Assembly: GCA_034437755.1 (NCBI GenBank)
Contig: DAOTTV010000186.1
Location: 1-15,780, forward strand
DNA length: 15,780 bases
From: JAUZRW01 sp034437755
GTDB lineage: Bacteria > Chloroflexota > Anaerolineae > Aggregatilineales > Phototrophicaceae
Reading direction: 5' to 3'
Position numbers and translations under genes: made by a program. How positions within the stretch are numbered: the first letter of the stretch is position 1; every line of letters begins with the position of its first letter. A model generated the notes under the pieces. The model was given only the letters and a program-made list of their open reading frames with translations, was not told where the DNA came from and did no database searches. Positions 13,072 to 15,780 of this stretch are shown here, in pieces.

Positions 13072-14592
13072 ATGATTGACCCGATTTATATCGTCTGGTA
13101 CAAGCGCGATCTGCGCGTGCAGGATCACGCGTCGCTCCATAACGCTAGCCAGCGGGGATGTGTTTTGCCGCTGTATATCATCGAGCCGGATGTGATCCAC
13201 GCGCCGGATTATGATCGCCGTCATTATGATGTCACGCGCGAATGCCTGCTTGACCTGCGCGAACGCCTGCGCGCGCTGGGGATGCCGCTGGTGGTGCGCG
13301 TCGCGGATGCGGTGCAGGTCTTCGATGCTCTGCGCCAGCGGTACACGATTGGCGCGATCTACGCCCATGAGGAGACCGGCAACGCCATCACCTATCAGCG
13401 CGATCGGGCGGTGCGGGCGTGGGCGCATCAGCATCATATCCCCCTGCACGAGACCCCTAACAACGGCGTGATTCGCCCCCTGCGGGATCGCGATGCGCGC
13501 GCGCGCCTGTGGCAGAGCTTGATGGATCGCCCGATCACGCCGACCCCGGCCGCGCTCCGTCCGGTCACAGATTTAGCGGTCGGCACGCTCCCGACATGGG
13601 ACACGCTGGGCATCAGCGACGCGGGCATACAGGATCGGCAAACCAGCGGCGAGACGATCGCCTGGCGCACGCTCAATCGCTTTCTGTACGAGCGCGGCGC
13701 ACGCTATCACCGCGAGATGTCATCGCCCGTGACGGCGGATACCAGTTGCTCGCGCTTGAGCGTGCATCTAGCATACGGCACGCTCTCACTGCGGCAGGTG
13801 TTCAGAGCTTTGAACGAACGCCGCTACGAGATTTACAACATGCCCCCCGCACAGTATCGGGCCTTGGATGGCGCGTGGAAATCCGCCTTGCGCGCTTTTG
13901 AATCGCGCCTGCATTGGCACGATCACTTCATCCAAAAGCTAGAAGACGAGCCGCGCATCGAATACGAGAGTTTCGTACCCGCCTACGACAGCCTGCGCGA
14001 CGACCCGACGCGCGATGCCGCCGCCGCCGCCCGCTTCACGGCTTATCAGCAGGGACGCACCGGTTACCCGATGGTCGATGCCTGTATGCGCTATCTGCGG
14101 GCAACGGGTTGGCTCAACTTCCGCATGCGGGCGATGCTGGTCTCGTTTGCGTCCTATGATCTGTGGATCAAATGGCAAGATACCGCCCGCTTTCTTGCGC
14201 GTTTGTTCACCGATTACGAAGCCGGCGTGCATTACAGTCAGGTACAGATGCAGAGCGGCACGACCGGCATCAACACCTTGCGCGTCTATAGCCCGACCAA
14301 GCAGGGCTACGACCACGACCCCGACGGCGCGTTCATCCGGCAGTGGGTGCCGGAGTTGGCGCAAGTGCCGGATGCTTACATCCATGAGCCGCACACCCTG
14401 CCACCGATGATGCAAATCGAGTTTGATTGTCGCATCGGGACGGATTACCCCGCGCCGATTGTCGATCATAAGCAGGCGACTAAGGCGGCGAAAGATGCCG
14501 TGTGGACGCTCCGCAAGCGACCGGATGTCAAAGCTGTTGCCCGCCAAGTGGTCAACCGGCACGGCAGTCGGCGGTCACGCGGGAATCGCTGA
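13072..14592 (+). CDS. Photolyase/cryptochrome-family FAD protein with atypical active site
   Basis: 506 residues. The N-terminal alpha/beta antenna domain starts IVWYKRDLRVQDH; the helical FAD domain has TSCSRLSVHLAYGTLS (224-239) and GRTGYPMVDACMRYL (328-342), both family signatures. Departures from class I CPD photolyases: the WMHNR motif is WLNFR (347-351), and the segment carrying the FAD-facing Asn and proximal Trp (N378/W382 in E. coli PhrB) reads YEAGVHYSQVQMQSG (382-396), with Val or Gly and Ser or Gln at those places by my hand alignment. The middle electron-transfer Trp (W359) is kept in LWIKW. It may therefore be a repair enzyme of another subgroup or a light sensor. Start ATG is 3 bp after the transporter stop; no strong ribosome-binding site is seen. 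Confidence 0.9.
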   Translation: MIDPIYIVWYKRDLRVQDHASLHNASQRGCVLPLYIIEPDVIHAPDYDRRHYDVTRECLLDLRERLRALGMPLVVRVADAVQVFDALRQRYTIGAIYAHEETGNAITYQRDRAVRAWAHQHHIPLHETPNNGVIRPLRDRDARARLWQSLMDRPITPTPAALRPVTDLAVGTLPTWDTLGISDAGIQDRQTSGETIAWRTLNRFLYERGARYHREMSSPVTADTSCSRLSVHLAYGTLSLRQVFRALNERRYEIYNMPPAQYRALDGAWKSALRAFESRLHWHDHFIQKLEDEPRIEYESFVPAYDSLRDDPTRDAAAAARFTAYQQGRTGYPMVDACMRYLRATGWLNFRMRAMLVSFASYDLWIKWQDTARFLARLFTDYEAGVHYSQVQMQSGTTGINTLRVYSPTKQGYDHDPDGAFIRQWVPELAQVPDAYIHEPHTLPPMMQIEFDCRIGTDYPAPIVDHKQATKAAKDAVWTLRKRPDVKAVARQVVNRHGSRRSRGNR

Positions 14593-14624
14593 CGCGCTTC
14601 ACGCAGGAAAGCATCCGTCTAATT

Positions 14625-14791
14625 GCCTCATAAGGTCTACGAACAAGTTGTCACGACATGTCGCTTCTATGCGCCACTCTTGTTGACATACAAGCGTTGC
14701 CGTAAGGGGTCACTACAGCGACCCCGTAGCATAACGGGTATGGCTCTTACATGTTGCTGTACGTATGACCCTGATGAGGCTTTTGTCGTCC
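14625..14791 (+). repeat. Dispersed repeat E2 (uninterrupted copy)
   Basis: It shares CTACGAACAAGTTG (14637-14650), the GTAAGGG...CCCGTAGCA.AACG core, CTTACAT, and TATGACCCTGATGAGGCTTT followed by TGTCGTCC with E1 near 8768-9068. A hairpin GGGGTC/GACCCC (14706-14725) replaces GGGTT/AACCC of E1, so pairing is kept. GCCTCATAAGG.TC.TACG (14625-14641) and the reverse complement of 14762-14780 (GCCTCATCAGGGTCATACG) form a gapped inverted repeat. E2 carries about 60 extra bp after the first block. No coding sequence is apparent. It fills most of the gap between the photolyase and the next gene. Confidence 0.6.
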
Positions 14792-14881
14792 CGCCTCATA
14801 TCACCTGTGGAAAGTCATCACAACTTGTGCCATACTAAGGCAGTTAATTTATTTACAACAAATATGCGATTGAAATAACGG

Positions 14882-15780
14882 ATGATATTGTTCTCTTTGA
14901 TCCTCACCGCCTTGCTCGTGCTTTTCTGGGCGATGATCGGCGGCGTGTTGTTCTTCTCGGGCATTGTCGGCGGGCTGGTTGCCTATCAGCCGCTTCCGTT
15001 GATTACGATCGACGGGGTGGATTACAACGCGATCTCGCTCTGCATCTTCCAGAATCAAATTCCTGTTTTCGGCGGTCAGATTGATTACGTAATCGCTACC
15101 CTGCGCGCCCTGCCGATTTTGAGCCTGATGCTATCGGTCGTCGCGTTCTTGATCGTCGGCAACATGGCACGCCTCTTGCCCAGTCGTAGTGATCGCCGCG
15201 ACACCATCCAGACGATCACCGCCCTGCACTTGTTGGTCGCGATCTTTTTCATCTTGGCGATCATCGCCGTGCGCCAGTATATTTATGATCCCGACGTGCA
15301 GTTGCTCGCGCTCTTACGCACCGCGAGTGAGCGTCCGGCCGCCTGTGCGCCTTATCCCACGCCGGCAGTCGTCGCTGATGCTATCGCGAACGGCTTATTC
15401 ATCGCGCAATCCGTCTTGCTGGTGATGGCGCTGGCTCTGCTGATGGTCGTGGTGTTCCTGTGGCAGTATCGCCCCGGCATCAACCAGCTACAGGCGTTTT
15501 ACCCGCCGGTTACCACCCACTGCGCCTATTGCAACCTGAACCCGCGCAACGCCGACGGCACGCTGGGCTGTACGCTGTGCCATGTGGACATCAGCATCGC
15601 GGGCACAGACGGGGCGGACGATCATCAAGTACGCTTCGTCATTCAGCATCGCGGCGGGCTGGCGATCGAAGCGCCACAGGTACGCATCCGTAGCGAGCGC
15701 GACGCGCCGATTGAGTCGCTGACGCGCCTCAGCAACAATCAAGGCTGGGTGCGCCAGACCGATGCGGATGAGAGCGTCTG
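14882..15780 (+). CDS. Polytopic membrane protein with zinc ribbon (partial, runs off window)
   Basis: The frame is open from ATG 14882 to the window end: 299 codons with no stop. Four membrane segments are visible at about 3-35, 77-95, 113-131 and 170-194, with Cys54 and Cys155 in the loops that may face outside. After the last helix comes a zinc ribbon with C214-x2-C217 and C230-x2-C233 (THCAYCNLNPRN...GCTLCHVD), then a soluble, beta-rich domain (HQVRFVIQHRGGLAIEAPQVRIRSE) that continues past the window. The layout suggests a membrane anchor presenting a cytoplasmic zinc-ribbon domain. The family is not recognised. The ribosome-binding site is weak (AACGG directly before ATG), so a start a few codons later is possible. 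Confidence 0.75.
   Translation, partial: MILFSLILTALLVLFWAMIGGVLFFSGIVGGLVAYQPLPLITIDGVDYNAISLCIFQNQIPVFGGQIDYVIATLRALPILSLMLSVVAFLIVGNMARLLPSRSDRRDTIQTITALHLLVAIFFILAIIAVRQYIYDPDVQLLALLRTASERPAACAPYPTPAVVADAIANGLFIAQSVLLVMALALLMVVVFLWQYRPGINQLQAFYPPVTTHCAYCNLNPRNADGTLGCTLCHVDISIAGTDGADDHQVRFVIQHRGGLAIEAPQVRIRSERDAPIESLTRLSNNQGWVRQTDADESV

Noticed and set aside
14643..14826. Wider inverted repeat around E2 (ACAAGTTGTCACGAC and GTCATCACAACTTGT)
   Set aside because: 12 of 15 positions match, but E1 lacks it and the boundaries conflict with the block shared by E1 and E2; could be chance.

Overview
The window looks like a chromosomal piece of a filamentous or Anaerolineae-like Chloroflexota bacterium. 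This is inferred from style, not from a marker gene: moderately high G+C, secreted and membrane-anchored proteins with Thr/Pro-rich linkers and Thr-Ala-Thr-Gln-Ala repeats, lipoproteins of the kind common in that phylum, and many palindrome-rich intergenic repeats. No phage, plasmid or full insertion-sequence gene is seen.

Layout: (1) 1-572, the end of a beta-propeller-like protein; 752-958, a tiny zinc-ribbon protein that converges with a membrane-anchored coiled-coil protein (961-2148, minus). (2) 2220-2449, miniature transposon A; 2450-3905, a DUF58/von Willebrand A gene and a YaeQ-like gene (minus). (3) 3975-4991, DNA polymerase III delta-prime subunit (plus), converging with a stand-alone receiver protein (5002-5394, minus). 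(4) 5533-5692, a complete tRNA-Lys(CUU) unit with promoter and terminator, followed by repeat C. (5) 5949-8681, a hybrid CheA kinase with two phosphotransfer domains and a C-terminal receiver (minus); 8768-9065, an older repeat (E1) split by miniature transposon B. (6) 9099-9851, a membrane-anchored hypothetical protein (minus); 9981-10104, inverted-repeat element D; 10170-10730, a CheW-like protein (minus). (7) 10914-14592, plus-strand lipoprotein, major-facilitator transporter and photolyase/cryptochrome-like flavoprotein; the last two are 3 bp apart. (8) 14625-14791, repeat E2; 14882-end, a membrane protein with a zinc ribbon, cut by the window end.

Functional links: receiver, CheA hybrid and CheW are parts of one chemosensory-type phosphorelay, but they are scattered among unrelated genes, with no receptor, CheR or CheB in view. 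The transporter and photolyase are probably co-transcribed. The rest appears to be housekeeping and envelope genes.

The most notable content is between the genes. Elements A, B and C share 23-bp terminal sequences and an ordered series of hairpins whose stems keep pairing while their sequence changes. A and B are flanked by 8-bp direct repeats. B sits inside repeat E1, and the related repeat E2 in the same window preserves the uninterrupted site. Together this identifies a family of small non-autonomous mobile elements, possibly driven by an ISL3-type transposase encoded elsewhere.
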